Shown: positions 25,998-44,738, counted from the stretch's first letter. The stretch is 64,000 bases of DNA from Lota lota (GCA_026745465.1 JACYXH010000429.1:3606025-3670024); one strand, 5' to 3'. A program made the numbers and translations. The notes: generated by a model from the letters alone, not told the origin.

Positions 25998-28900
25998 AGA
26001 CACAAAGGGCCTGACCAAGAACCTTCCAAAGGACCCCACATAACTGTTCGCACGCACACACATTAACAGGTCCCGTCCATGTCATTTTCAGTAATACGTT
26101 TTGTATAAAAAAATAACATTGTGATATCCCTTCATTTTTTCTATTTTTCTATTTCTCTCAATTGTAAATGAATGTTCACATGCTTAAATTCTTCAATCAG
26201 GATATTTTTATTTTGCATTTTTATGACAAGCATATCAAAGACCTCATTGATCAGAGGATTAGTTCTCTGCGAAAATAACCAAATGTATAACTAGTCTAGT
26301 CACCAAATACTCACAAATACATGTACTGAGTTCGTGTGAACTTGATCTTGTTAGATAATTAGAGTGGAGATTCCTCATTAAGAATTCCTCCATCAATACT
26401 CCTTCACCAGACAGCACTAAGAAACAGAACAGGCTGTACAGACTGACAGGACAGTGAAAGTTAGCAGCTCAGTTTGTAGTCTGGTCGAATCGCTGAGCTG
26501 GGCTTCGAAGTGATCGCCCGTTAAAGGCGGTTAAGACATTTAATATAATACTGAAGATAAAAGAAAGAAAAAAAATATGTTTGGCAGTCTTACAATGCCC
26601 TGTGCCAAGTACGCACTGTTTACAAACGTTTATATGCACATATGTGGACCTTTCACACATAGCTACTTTCCAAAAGATTATAAAAAAAAATTTACATATG
26701 TTTTTTACATATCACTTATTTTCCTCTTGTAAGCAGCACACTGACAACAACAAATAATACAATGAATCATTATTAGGTATTTTAATTGGTTGACCTCCAT
26801 CCAAGGGGTCAGGGGCACGCGGGAGAGGAGCTCTCGACGCTGTCATAGCCCTGTACAATGCTGCTTGAACAATTCGACAAGGCAGCACTGTAAAGAGGCT
26901 AAAAGCGTAGAGCAAAAGACATGTCCGCCATCGAGCTTTCACTCTTCCACCAAGCAGCCTCGGTTGATTGTTCTTCCAGACATACCCCCGCACCTGTGAT
27001 TGAAATAGCGACCAGACATTATGACGACGCCATGCGTATATAGGCTATATATGCAAAGGTCTTGAGTGTCAAAGTCCCATGCCAATTCGCAGGCACAATC
27101 GCTGTCGATGGGGGGGGGGTTGTTGATTGTTAGTAGCCATCGTGGCCTTGTAATATATGGGAGAGATTCAAACCGTGGTGGACCGCTGCTGCTCCCCCAA
27201 CTAGAGTTAAACGGGGAAGCATATACAAAATATATTTTGCATATACAAATTCCCTTTAAAAGCAAATACTAAGTAAACGTATTTAGATCGATCAATACAA
27301 GAGATTTCTACAATAAAACCACAGATCGCAATGGAAACACGTAGCCTATAGAACATAATGTAGGTACCGTGGTCGGTCATTCTCCCATTTTTTTGCTAAG
27401 CGCGCCTTGAACCCCATGAGATGACGCTATACGGTTATTTACATTAGGAACATGTTGATCATCAATGGCACATTGCATTACCTGGAAATGGGGGAAGACA
27501 TGGAGGAAAACAAAAATGGGCAGTGGCACGGGCACAATTGACTTGGGAATGGTATGACGAGACATGACACCGAGATGTGCGGCAACACCCAAATGGTAGA
27601 CAACATTTAATGGTTAAAACCTGCAACGAAGTGAGTCCTTTTATATCTTCATGCTCCAGTATCCGGTGAAATTCTACGGTGGTTCGATAAGATTAGGTAT
27701 GGTCCAGCAGCGATGTTGTCTGTGCGCAATGTTATCAACGGTCGGTCAATGCGCAGACTGGTTAAAAATTACTGCTGTTTTTTTTTTTTTTGTATTGACG
27801 TCAGCGTAGGCTCCTGCTCCTCGCCTCAACCCTACAACGGCTCCATCTAACGGACTTTGCCTTACAACACCCCTGCCCTCCCATTATCAAACAGCAATAC
27901 TAACTGAATTGGCACTTACATTTATAAATAATATTATGTATAACTTGATAATTGTATTAAATCAGCACTTGACCTTGATATGTATGAATTGATCAACTTG
28001 TAAATTAGCCCCCCCCCCCCGACTGCTTTCACATAAATTAAGCAAGACGTCATCTTCTCTTTACACCCGTTAGATAAATATTGTAAAAAGAAAAAATGAA
28101 GCCCCGCAGATTTAAAAGCAAATCATTTAATAAATTAACTGAAATGTATTCAAAGTACTTCAACATTACATCGTCTAACATTAGGGAATATCACTTAATC
28201 AGTTAACATCTTAAAATATATATATCTGTATGACCACCTGCCTAACTAGCTCCTGGGCAGCGGCATGGGCTGTTGAAACAAGTCTAATTTACAGATCATT
28301 ACCCTCTGCATTCTCCAAAGACCAGTGTGACTTTTACCGTCAAAGTAAATGGATGTGGGGTTCGGCAAGTCAAAATATTATTATCCACTCGGTTAACCCA
28401 TGTCCGTAATGTACACCACAACACACCTCCCTCCAAAAAATAATAATAGATCAAATACAAATTGTACCGGACGCTCATTTACAGGGGAAACCGGGCATGA
28501 TTGCGTTTGCTCAGTCTGGACGAGGGCCATCCAGTGGGTCTCTTTGGACGAATACAAACAAGTCATTTACGGACAGCCTGCCACTCCTTGCATTAGATGT
28601 GTATGTTGCAACAGCGGTTAGTCTTCTAGAAGATGCCCAAGCAAGCAGAAATGGAGGGGCAGTTGGTGAATAATATCCCTATCAACCAGCGGGTTGAGAT
28701 TTTTGCGTTTAGTTTGAGGGTACGACCAGAATATGAACATGATTTCACATTTTCAGCAGTTTTCATTATCCTTTTAAGTTTTAGTGCGTCTCCCTCAGTA
28801 GAAGTCTCTTATAAATGTGACGGCGTTCTGAAGTGCTGCTCAGCGGTTCTCAAACAATTTGCGTACATGTTTCTGTGTTGCGATTCATCCATTCAATACA

Positions 28901-29814
28901 TTTACCATAGAGTAATATGTCATTAGTCTCTTATTTATGTTCAATCACAATTGTTTCTTTGTACTAATAAGGAACCTACAGTAGCCTTACCTATGTATAC
29001 AACATGTATTTATCTTCACATGTCTATTATTTATTAAAAAAAAGTACTCATGTTCGCTGTTCCTAATTTGCATTTTGAAAATGTCAAACCTTCAACCAAA
29101 TTCAAACACATTCATTCCGGAAGGTGAACATACGCCAAGATACAAATGTGAAACAGCTCTACAAGAAGTCGAAAAGATGGAAATGTCAAGGAAAAGACTG
29201 GTTAAGACTGTTAAGACAGGCAGACACAGGAGAACACCCCAAGCACATCTGTGTGATTTAATACCACTAACCGATGGCAAAGGTGGATTTACGCATAACA
29301 ATTTCCAAGGACTGTTGACTGACCATAGCACTACACTACAGTAAGGCTTGGTGAGGGGTATTCTGAGGGAGGCTAAGCTGTAAGGGTCAATGGCAGGAAA
29401 ATGGTGGCAGATTTGTTGGCGGCAAGAGGAATGGCCCTCCCTCTTGTGAGCTCCTCCTCTCCCTCGTTCCAACAGCAAGAGGACGTTCCATTAGTGAAAG
29501 CCGTTCCTTTAGTGGATCTCCACCAGACATTACAGGATCTCCAAGTCCACGTGGCGAACCTCCGGGTTACGTTGCTGCATGGGAGCACGATAAATTAGGC
29601 CAAAAACCACTAAGCATTTTTTTTAAACCACATTTGTAAAGATAGTAACATTAGGTCAATGTTATTGGGTCGTACCCTTTCCAAAATGCTGGATCACTTA
29701 TTTAAAAATTCTATATGAGATATTAAAAGCTGAGTGGAAAGTAAATGGGAAACATGTCCCTACCTATGCCAATAATAAGACTAAAAAGCGGGCTATTACG
29801 GGTGAGTATAAATG
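25998..29814. other. Convergent intergenic region between GRXCR1 and SLC30A9, including both 3' UTRs
   Basis: The genes point at each other, so the 3' UTRs must lie at both ends. I see no exon with family similarity. Open frames near 26712-26993 (-), 29075-29344 (+) and 29401-29598 (+) are unsupported by splice sites or motifs. There are homopolymer tracts (T run near 27778, C run near 28010) and a consensus cyclic-AMP-response-element palindrome at 27796-27803 within a CpG-containing patch, which might mark an unannotated promoter. Confidence 0.5.
27796..27803. promoter_or_regulatory. Consensus CRE palindrome TGACGTCA
   Basis: An exact 8-bp TGACGTCA follows a T run and sits in a patch with several CpG dinucleotides (about 27640-27850). 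CREB/ATF proteins bind this site in known promoters. No gene starting here was recognised, so function is speculative. Confidence 0.25.
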
Positions 29815-35852
<6,038 letters not shown>

Positions 35853-36430
35853 CCTCGCGCTAGCGGGGCTTGGTAGAGTGGTGAGGGGGTTGTCTGAAAT
35901 GAAAAAACTCCGTGAATTTCTGGTGAGCAGTTAATAGCCCTGTAAACAGCCAATCAAGGTAACTGTTAACCTACAACGTCACAGAACCCTTGCAGAATGT
36001 GCTCCCAATCCACTGATAAGGGATGTTGTATATCTCAAGTATGTTACTTGTCAACACGAAAACGTATCAATTCATGCTGCATTGATTCAAAAGTTAACAG
36101 TTTGACCATCATAGGTGTGACAAAGGCCATTCCTTGAAGAAACACATAATATGATTTGCCGGCTACTAGCACTAGCCTGCTAGCTAGCTACCATCCAAAA
36201 AGTTAGCTTGCACAATTGAATCACATTCGCCAGTCATAGTAGCTGACGATCATATATTGTTACTTTAAAGATAGGTCAACCTCATGGCTGTACGTTACAT
36301 TTTGACAACGAGTTATTCAAGATGCTCACCTTCTTATGGTAGTGTTTGTTCCGCATAATCCGAGTCCATTCTGAAGTACCCCGGCCAAAGTGATAGCAAC
36401 GCCACAGTGCGTGGACGTCAGTGCACAAAA
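35853..36430 (-). promoter_or_regulatory. SLC30A9: Predicted SLC30A9 5' leader: non-coding first exon, intron and promoter
   Basis: Upstream of the start codon on the minus strand lies a strong acceptor (a TTTTTTCATTTCAG tract), so the coding exon would begin at 35893. Further upstream a consensus donor AAG/GTGAGC ends a CpG-containing segment at 36330, and a CRE-like GACGTC lies near 36414. This predicts a spliced 5' UTR. The spliced leader would contain an upstream ATG reading MRNKHYHKK, then a frame ending in a TGA that overlaps the main ATG (ATGA). It is a splice-signal prediction only. Confidence 0.45.
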
Positions 36431-36987
36431 AACAATTACAACTGACAACTGTTCTCGTGAGAACTTGGAGAAGTGTTATTAAACTCCAGTCATACGTTTC
36501 ATCGTATCGCGATAGCAAACTAAAAATTATGTACATCAAGGTCATTTCATTGTTCAATTTAAACTTGTATTTCCCTTCGCACGAAACCTCGAACGATTTA
36601 GTATGAAGGAAGAAAATAAGATGTAATTGTATCAATTAAATCAGTAATGTTGTATGTACGTTTTTATTCATTTTGTCTATCCCGTCATCATCGTTGACAG
36701 AGACGAGCGTATCCTTGATTTGTTCATACATTCATTTACTTCGACTTAGTCATCCAAACCAATTATTAATTTTCTCATTCATCACGATCTCGAATAAAGA
36801 GGAGATATTCCATTTCATGATTGGCTGTCAAATAGAGTGACACGTTTTGATGAACAACTACATTTTACTTTTGGAAAAACAAATGTAGGATGATGGGAGT
36901 TTTGGTAACACGAATCGTTTTGATCAATGAATCATTGAATCAACTAATAACGGGCTACGAATTATTCCGAATTCGTATGTATTCACA

Positions 36988-37114
<127 letters not shown>

Positions 37115-37432
37115 AGTGACAAACGGTGGATTGGAAGATCTAAGAGGTAAGTAAAATTATAGTTAAACCATAAAGGGCCCTAAACTGGTTCTACCGAGTG
37201 AGCACGAAACCCCAACTAATAATACTACCACGAGGGGACAGCAGTAGGCCATTATGTCTCATTAAACTGAGACATTATGATGAAAAAGTGAAAGGCTCGT
37301 TTTGCAACTCATCCAGCCAAAGTGTAGTGGGTGTCTCCAAAGATAACATAAAATAAAAACAATGATGTTAATTACACAGAAAAGTAATACTAAAATTGCT
37401 GTTTCAAATGGAGTTGTTTGTTGTGTTTAGAA

Positions 37433-37450
37433 TGCGCATGCGCATGCGCT
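37433..37450 (+). promoter_or_regulatory. PIN4: Overlapping NRF1-type sites upstream of PIN4
   Basis: TGCGCATGCGCATGCGCT contains at least one exact match to the NRF1 consensus (YGCGCAYGCGCR) and a second overlapping one, 115-130 bp before the PIN4 start codon. NRF1 drives housekeeping and mitochondrial genes from proximal promoters, which fits PIN4. Direct binding is not shown. Confidence 0.55.
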
Positions 37451-37564
37451 CCACTTGACAGGAACTCCGTAGTTAGCGGCGCATGTTTACCACAATTCAA
37501 AGAGCTCACAGTAACTTGCTTACTTCGTTGTATGTATTTTAAAAGAAAAACACGTTGCTAGATA

Positions 37565-39093
37565 ATGCCACCAAAGGGGAAAGGTGGTAAGGGGGGTAAA
37601 GGTAGGCAAACAATTCCCTGTTTTGTTGAAACTTACGTTTGTGAGATTACATCATTGATGTTCATGGTGAATTCGATAGCATAATGTTACTGAACAGCTA
37701 GCGAATGTAACCATAATGTGTCTTATGCTCTTCACAATGAATGAAATGGCCACGCTGATTTCACATTATTTAATTGAATATGCCTTATTATTCACAGCCG
37801 CTGCTGCCTCGGGAAGTGGAGATACAGACAAAAAAGAAAAAGCACAGAAGGGTGGTACTGCTGTGAAGGTAACAACCACGATATGGCCATTCTGTATAAG
37901 AATATCATAGGAAGAAAACGTTAAACAGTGTTCAGACAAGATGTCATTTGTCATCATGTTTTCTTTCCTGTCTTGAGCAGTCGCTAGCCAGGGATTTTAG
38001 TGTTAGTGTTCCTTTATACGCATAATGTGTGAGTGCGACCCTGGCCTTTCTAAAAGCTTCATAGCTCTGCTTATGCCAGTTTTGGCCATACACAACTATT
38101 ATTGGCTTACAATAAATGATTTCGTAAAGATGGATGAACTTACTCTTGTAAGAGAGTAAATTCATCCATCTTTACTTAGTCATTTAGTCACCACTGTTAC
38201 TTTCAGGCCTGACTAAGCATCACTTCTTCTTAAATGTATGCTGTGGTTTGCTATTACCCATCACTAAAAGCTAATGAGGCAATCTTTTAAACGTGCATAT
38301 TTCCCTAGGTCCGGCATATCTTATGTGAAAAACATGGGAAATGTATGGAGGCCATGGAAAAGATAAAGGCTGGTGTTCGATTCAGCGAAGTAGCTTCACA
38401 ATATAGTGAAGACAAAGCCAGACAAGGAGTAAGATCATGCATTATTGACAAAAAAACACATTTACCCTCTCAATCTCATTAACACTTATTAAAGGAAAAT
38501 AGTCGTCTGGGTGATCAAACCATCTTGTCTCCTGGCTTCACTAAAATATGTTATCGATATAATTTGTAAAAATGACTCCCTTGTACTGATTCTGCCGAAT
38601 AGCATTTAGCATTAGCGAGCCTGCCATGAATGTAAACAATGGCCATATCGTTTTTATAATTTTGACAAATTATATTGGTAACGTGATGGTTGTTTTGGTG
38701 AAGCCGGGAGACACTGTTACAATGGTTTGATAACCCAAACCGGCATTGTCATAATAAGAACATATTCTGTTTAGAGCTATTTAAATTTTAAATTTGGATT
38801 AAAGAATCATCTAATTTGGTGTGGATGAAAGCCAATAATAGAGCAACAATAAATATATTTTAAGCATTTATAAAAAATTGATTTTATTGATGATAGAATA
38901 AGTATAAAACAAATATTTGTTTTTGTTTGAACAGGGGGATTTGGGTTGGATGACGCGAGGATCAATGGTTGGACCTTTTCAGGATGCAGCATTTGCCTTG
39001 CCTATCAGTTCGATGGATAAACCAGTCTACACAGATCCCCCAGTAAAGACCAAATTTGGCTACCATATAATTATGGTTGAAGGAAAAAAGTGA
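37565..39093 (+). CDS. PIN4: PIN4, parvulin-type peptidyl-prolyl cis/trans isomerase (Par14)
   Basis: Four exons, 37565-37601, 37798-37868, 38309-38428 and 38935-39093, total 387 nt and encode 128 aa (human Par14 131 aa). The N-terminus [12 protein letters not shown], then a lysine/glycine-rich stretch to about residue 36, is the basic tail used for DNA and nucleolar binding in the family. The rotamase domain runs from [11 protein letters not shown] to the C-terminus, including [40 protein letters not shown] and the terminal [12 protein letters not shown]. It has no WW domain, which separates it from PIN1. The family isomerises peptidyl-prolyl bonds and takes part in pre-rRNA processing and chromatin; an alternative human form goes to mitochondria. 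The presence of introns excludes a retrocopy. FAF2 follows on the same strand, 670 bp downstream. Confidence 0.96.
38124..38175. repeat. Near-perfect 23-bp-arm hairpin in PIN4 intron 2
   Basis: The 5' arm 38124-38146 (begins GTAAAGATGGATGAAC) pairs with the 3' arm 38153-38175 (ends TTCATCCATCTTTAC) at 22 of 23 positions, with a 6-base loop TGTAAG. It is shorter and has a smaller loop than a typical microRNA precursor. A degenerate MITE or a young inverted duplication is equally possible. Confidence 0.8.
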
Positions 39094-39257
39094 ATTTTGG
39101 AGCTCAAACACTTATAACTATGATATCTTTGTGTAATTTTGATGTTTTAGGTACACCTTCTGCAATGCAGGTGAGCAAGCTGCTCGTTTGAAAATGTTTA
39201 ACAAAACCATTCTCAAGTTTCACTTTGCTGTCAACAAAAATGATATACAAGAAATTG

Positions 39258-39263
39258 AATAAA
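39258..39263 (+). terminator. PIN4: PIN4 polyadenylation signal AATAAA
   Basis: A canonical AATAAA 165 bp after the PIN4 stop codon, followed by T-rich sequence; the most likely PIN4 cleavage region lies 10-30 bp downstream. Confidence 0.6.
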
Positions 39264-39358
39264 ACATTTCTAACTAAGTAATTTTTGTTACGTAAGAATG
39301 TACCACAATTCAGTACTGCTCAGTACTGTGTAAACCTGTCTCCATACTTTTGTGTTCA

Positions 39359-39398
39359 AAGCATCTGACACCCTGAGTGTCAGATGCTTCAGGGTGTC
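39359..39398. repeat. Overlapping hairpins between PIN4 and FAF2
   Basis: AAGCATCTGACAC (39359-39371) pairs perfectly with GTGTCAGATGCTT (39377-39389) over a 5-base loop. The sub-sequence GACACCCTGA can alternatively pair with TCAGGGTGTC ending at 39398, so two mutually exclusive stems exist. They lie about 100 bp past the PIN4 poly(A) signal. Confidence 0.7.
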
Positions 39399-39752
39399 AG
39401 TGTGTTGTGGTCAGAAAGACACAATTCAAAGGCACAAGCAGTGGTGTGAATGTGCAAACAAGTCAGACATCAGTTGGCTTATTTATTTTTTTTACTAGAA
39501 TTTGATCAATATACTACTGATTTATACCTATTTATTCTGATGTTATACAATTATTTTGCATATCAAATGAGCGTCAATAAAAGCCTTAAATATATTAGTG
39601 GAGAAGATGACGAAGAGACAGTCACGTCGGGCCACATCCCGGAAGCTAGGCGGCGGTAGGCACCGGAGGCCAGTTTACTGTCAGCAAGGTTTTTACGTCA
39701 GTTTACTAGGCAGGCTTTTTGCGTTTTTTACGTTCTCACGTCTCGCTTAATG

Positions 39753-39774
39753 ATTGGCGAGGTAAGATGGCGGC
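39753..39774 (+). promoter_or_regulatory. FAF2: FAF2 core promoter elements: inverted CCAAT and a YY1-type motif over the start codon
   Basis: ATTGG at 39753-39757 is an inverted CCAAT core. AAGATGGCGGC at 39764-39774 matches the YY1 consensus and overlaps the FAF2 ATG, a layout known from many TATA-less housekeeping genes with short 5' UTRs. The 39600-39780 segment is CpG-rich. Confidence 0.5.
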
Positions 39775-42700
39775 GCCAGAGGAGCAAGAGTTATCTCAGG
39801 CGCAGACTGAAAAACTCCTTCAATTCCAGGTAGACTGCTTACAATACGTCACAACGCCTCTGATTTAAATGTTTCATAAATCGATAGCTATTTACGGACG
39901 CTTATGTAATTGTATGTACGTCACGCGGCGTTTATCACCCCGCTTTTTGTACAGTCAACTTCAGTACGCTAGCTCCTACGATAACCGTCAACTTAAGCGT
40001 AGCTGATGTGCTAACTGGTTAGCTGATTAATGTTAAGCTAACAATTCGAAAAATGACCTGGGCGACACACACTACCCTAAACTCATTTAGACTTGAATGG
40101 TCGATCAAACAATCTATTACATGTATCTTCAGTGGGCATATTTAGCTCTGCGATTAGCTTCTGCAGAATTCTACTAAAGTAACGTTAGCCGGATAACCAT
40201 GGGATGAGCTGTCATGTTAGTTAAGTTTCGTCCATATAATATGTACCGTTATCATTTAAACTAGTTAAAATGTTACAGTGGCTGGACAATATTGTCCATA
40301 TCAAATATTCCTCTGGTGTAGCTTGATGACTAGTTCGTCTTCTGGATGGACAGCTAGCATAGCGAATGGAAAACTAAAGTGACAATGCATCTTAACCCAC
40401 TAGCTCAGTCTCTAGTCTAGCAAACTATATGATGGTCACCTGTGTTTATTCTTAATACAAATATTAAGTCGTCGCTTAATGTCCCCTCGCAAGCAACACA
40501 ACTGAAATATTTTTTGAGTGTTTACAGTTGGGATATTATTTGATGGACAACACGTTTTCCTCCCCAACAGGACCTGACTGGATTGGAGTCCATGGACCAA
40601 TGTCGTCGTACACTAGAACAGCACAATTGGAACATTGAGGTGATGCGGAAATTAATAGGGTCCCTGTATCTTTTCAGTATTTTGACCAAAGCCACTACAA
40701 TAGCATGGCAATGTGTTTTTGTCCAGATGAAATACTTTTAGTTTGAATAGTCTTATACTACTTCTTTGTCACAGGCAGCAGTGCAAGACAGACTCAATGA
40801 ACAGGAAGGAGTTCCAAGTGTGTTTAACCCTCCGCCATCCAGGCCCTTACAAGTCAACACTGCCGACCACAGAGTGTATAGTTACATTGTCTCAAGGCCA
40901 CAACCCAGGGTAGGTCTACATCATTTGTATATAAATTATACCATTTAACATCAAATCGAACAACTTTAGGATGTTATAAGATCCGGTCAGTATGATATGT
41001 GAACATGTTGAGGCTTGCTGGCAGTAATACACTGTACCCAAGTGATGCATGCAATCAAGTCTTTAATTGTTTCCCAATTCTATTTAATTTAGGGTTTATT
41101 AGGATGGAGCTACTACTTGATAATGCTACCTTTCCGATTGACATACTACACCCTTTTGGACATATTCAGGTGAGCAGAAGCACTCCGTCTTGATTCAGTA
41201 CATGGAGGCGGGTAGCTAAAGGGTATTGATCTCACCGTGTCTATTCCTCTCAGGTTTGCACTGAGATTCGTACGGCCGGACCCCCGCGGCCGTGTTACTG
41301 ACCCAGTAGGGGATGTTGTGTCCTTCATTCAAAGCTTTGAGGAGAAGTATGGTCGATCACACCCAGTATTTTACCAGGGGACATACAGCCAGGTGAGCTT
41401 CACTGAGGAAAGCTAGTTTGACAACTTTCCAGGGGGAAAAATCCCCTCAAGGAATTTCAGTCACTCATGGCCTAAATCGTAATACTTTGTGTGTTAAAAT
41501 AGGCGCTGAATGATGCCAAACGCGAGCTTCGTTACTTGTTAGTGTACCTACATGGAGAGGATCACCAAGATACTGACGAATTCTGCCGGTACTGCTCTGA
41601 ATCATTTTTTGGTCATGTTGTGAAAACTCCGTAATGTTATCTATCCTGAGGTCTGTGTTTTTATTTCCATTTTTCAGCTCCACATTGTGTACAGAAGAGG
41701 TGATAACCTTCATTAACGCGCGAATGCTCTTCTGGGCATGCTCCACCAGCAAGCCAGAGGGATTCAGAGGTAATGAAATGTACTTTTACACACGTAGATT
41801 ATTTACTTGATTGATTGTGGTGATCATGATAGAATGGTTCAAATTCCTTTTTTGTGTGCAACAGATATAATTTGCTTATTCACTCGTCTATCAAATATTA
41901 CTATCATGGCTTTCTGGTCATCAACGTAATCAGATTCTGTGTGTGTGATCATTCATTTCAGTTTCCCAGGCGCTGCGCGAGAATACCTATCCATTCCTGG
42001 CCATGATAATGCTGAAGGACCGAAAGATGACTGTTGTGGGAAGACTAGAAGGCCTTGTTCAGCCAGAAGATCTCATCAACCAACTCAACTTTATCATGGA
42101 AGCCAACCAAACATATCTGGTGTCGGAGCGCCTGGAGCGGTAGGGGACACTTGTCATATAGCAATCACTTGAACGTTGACTTTTGAGCCCATCTGCATGG
42201 GAGTAAGAATTCAGTTTGAATCACTCATAACCAAGTGTTTGGTTCACAAAAACATCTATACATGAGACAACTATAATCTTGAATATATGTAAGGTTTTTC
42301 AAAATGTTATCCCAAAAGTATTTTTCAGGTTTCAATAGATGTTTAGGTGTGGGTTGACCTTTCCTACAACTGCAGGTTGTGTGTGCGTTTCAGGGAGGAG
42401 AGGAACCAGACTCAAGTGCTGAGACAGCAGCAGGATGAGGCCTACCTGGCTTCTCTCCGTGCTGACCAGGAGAAAGACCGAAAGAAGAGGGAGGAGCAGG
42501 AGCAGAAGAGACAAGAGGAGGAGCTGGTCCTACAGAGTGCTCTAGCTGAAGAACGGAAGCGAAGGGTATGACTTGATGGTGCATTTTTTTAATTCAGCCA
42601 ATAACAACAATGTTGTTGTCCTCTTGTATTCATTGTTGTATTTGTCGTTGCTGCAGACACTTGAGGAGGAGAAGGAAAGGAAGTCTGAATGTCTTCCTCA

Positions 42701-43145
42701 GGAGCCTCCTGCAGATGATCCAGAGAGTGTCAAGATAGTTTTCAAGCTACCCAACGACACACGAGTAGAGAGACGCTTCCTGTTTGATCAGTCACTGACG
42801 GTAAGAGGTCTACTACTTTAGCATGAGAAATATACTACTGTAAAATAATCAGAGCCTCAGTTAACGGACCCAAGTCATTTAAAGGGCTGTGAGTAGGACT
42901 GCTTTCAGCAGCACCACCCTTTTATTCTGGGTGTCTTCAACAGTTTTTGTCTCCCCTTGCAGGTAATATATGACTTCCTGTTCTCTTTGAAAGAAACCCC
43001 AGAGAAGTTTCAGATAGTTACAAACTTTCCCCGTCGAGTCTTGCCCTGCCTTCCCACCGAGGAGCAGCCCAACCCCCCCACCCTGAATGAGGCAGGACTC
43101 AGCCGCTCAGAGGTCCTTTTTGTTCAGGACCTCACAGACGATTAA
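39767..43145 (+). CDS. FAF2: FAF2 (UBXD8), FAS-associated factor 2, ER/lipid-droplet p97 adaptor
   Basis: Eleven exons, 39767-39829, 40571-40639, 40775-40909, 41093-41169, 41254-41392, 41503-41588, 41678-41769, 41962-42139, 42394-42565, 42657-42800 and 42963-43145, sum to 1338 nt, i.e. 445 aa, the length I recall for human FAF2. Residues about 10-50 are a UBA domain (LLQFQDLTGLESMDQCRRTL). Residues 90-115 form the hydrophobic hairpin membrane anchor (GLLGWSYYLIMLPFRLTYY). Residues about 140-270 are the UAS thioredoxin-like domain, which senses unsaturated fatty acids. Residues about 275-350 are a highly charged coiled coil, and 357-440 a C-terminal UBX domain (VKIVFKLPNDTRVERRFLFD; FPRRVLP). 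The family recruits p97/VCP to ubiquitinated ER substrates in ERAD and regulates lipid droplets. The start codon has A at -3 and no competing upstream ATG nearby. Confidence 0.97.
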
Positions 43146-44670
43146 CAGTGAACTCTTCCTCTGTGGAAGACCCCCCCCCCCACTCCTCCCCCAAGACCCC
43201 TTTCTCTCCACCCCAGTCACCCATGTTTTTTTTTTCTTTTTTGGTTAATGGCCGTTCATGCTCATGGGATTCTTGTGGAGAAATTGCTAACCTTGGAAAA
43301 ACACATTTTAACACCCTGATATGCCTACCACATATGGTGGAGTTTACAGGGTTCCCAATAGCCTGAAGATTCCTGCATTTTATTGAATAAATATACACTT
43401 CTTTTGAAGTCCATTCTTGAACTCATGGAGGTTGGTGTGAACAAATATCTGTATCCCAGTTCTGGATCCTTTGCAACCTATACTTTTATTTAATTGTTTT
43501 CTGAAAACCAGTGGCCCTTCCATTCCTTTCATTGTTTCAATAAAAAATTTATCTTCACCAAAATATAAGGAAATGGTAGATCAATTAAAGACAAAACTAA
43601 AATTGGGCTACATATTAGTCAGTTCAAAAGATGGCTTGTGTATGATGCTGAGAAAAGATGGCTGCAGGATACATTATGGATATCAATTAAAAAATATTTA
43701 AAATACATGACATCCCAATTTTAAACCTTTTGCCTTACAATTGCAAATGTGCTTCTCACATACTGAGTGACCCATATAGAAATGGTCTTGAGTCTGGTTT
43801 ATTTGCCATGATTGTGATTTCAGCTTGTTGTGCAGAGCCAGTGTATTATTTTCAGGTCATGTGTGTAGATCTGGGAACCAAAAAATGTGGAAAATCTGTT
43901 CTAAGTGAGCCATACTCTGTACATAGGTTAATTATTTAAAGAATCCCAACAATACTAAACAATTATTTATGCTTTCCCATTGACTCTAAAAATGACCAAA
44001 TGTGGGATGGTTGCTACCGGTATGTACAAATGCGGACTGACTCATAACAAAATATTTTGAAAATGTGAAAGGACCACAACTTTTACATGCTTTTATGTAG
44101 TGTAGTAGTCTGCCCATAATGTGCCTATGGTTATTCATAGAGTCCCATTTTGCCTGACTTAACATCTGAATGGGCTGGTCATGTAAAAATGTAATTTTCC
44201 AATTCTAAATTAAATATTGAAAAATGTGGGTTCATTCAATTACACCTGATATCTATGTTCCATTTTAAAAGGCCTCACATTTGAAGTCTGAAATAGATGT
44301 GTTTTTTTTATGTTTGGTGAATGACATGCAAAAGTAATTGCATACTATGCAGCATTTTCCCTAATTTATTTTGGTTCATGTTTGTAAAAAAGAAAAAATC
44401 ACTTTATTAGTTGCTCCCAAGGGGAATTATCTACTACCATTTGCGCTCTTCTATTGTCAAGGTTTTATAGGGAGAGGAAAAGCTATGCCTAGTTTCACTT
44501 ACTACATAAAGTCCTGCCTGCTTCAATGTAGTGTTTCCTGTGGTTTTATCTACATAGATCTCTTTGGGGCACATCCCACATTTTCTAACGAATAGTTACT
44601 CTGAAGATAGCCTGTGCAGTACAGACTAATATGTTATGACTGTCAAAATAAATATTGAAAAGGAAAGCAA
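43146..44670 (+). other. FAF2: FAF2 3' UTR with several poly(A) signals
   Basis: Canonical AATAAA hexamers occur at 43386-43391, 43539-43544 and 44647-44652. The interval is AT-rich and free of recognisable repeats or conserved frames, so it reads as 3' UTR with alternative ends. A C run follows the stop codon at about 43171-43181. Confidence 0.45.
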
Positions 44671-44738
44671 CAGTGCATGCCATAATCACTTTAGATCGCA
44701 TAGCAACGGAGTTCATTAGTCATGGTATACATCATACA

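Noticed and set aside
26712-26993. 93-codon minus-strand frame
   Set aside because: No recognisable domain, no flanking consensus splice sites and no homologue I know; probably chance in the convergent intergenic region.
29075-29598. Plus-strand frames near the SLC30A9 3' end
   Set aside because: Not similar to any family I recognise and overlapped by equally long antisense frames; more likely the SLC30A9 3' UTR.
36282-36635. 117-codon minus-strand frame upstream of SLC30A9 as a separate protein gene
   Set aside because: Only its splice donor looks real; it is better explained as a non-coding leader exon of SLC30A9.
37565-39093. PIN4 as a processed retrocopy
   Set aside because: Three proper introns with consensus borders and its own promoter motifs show an intact source gene.
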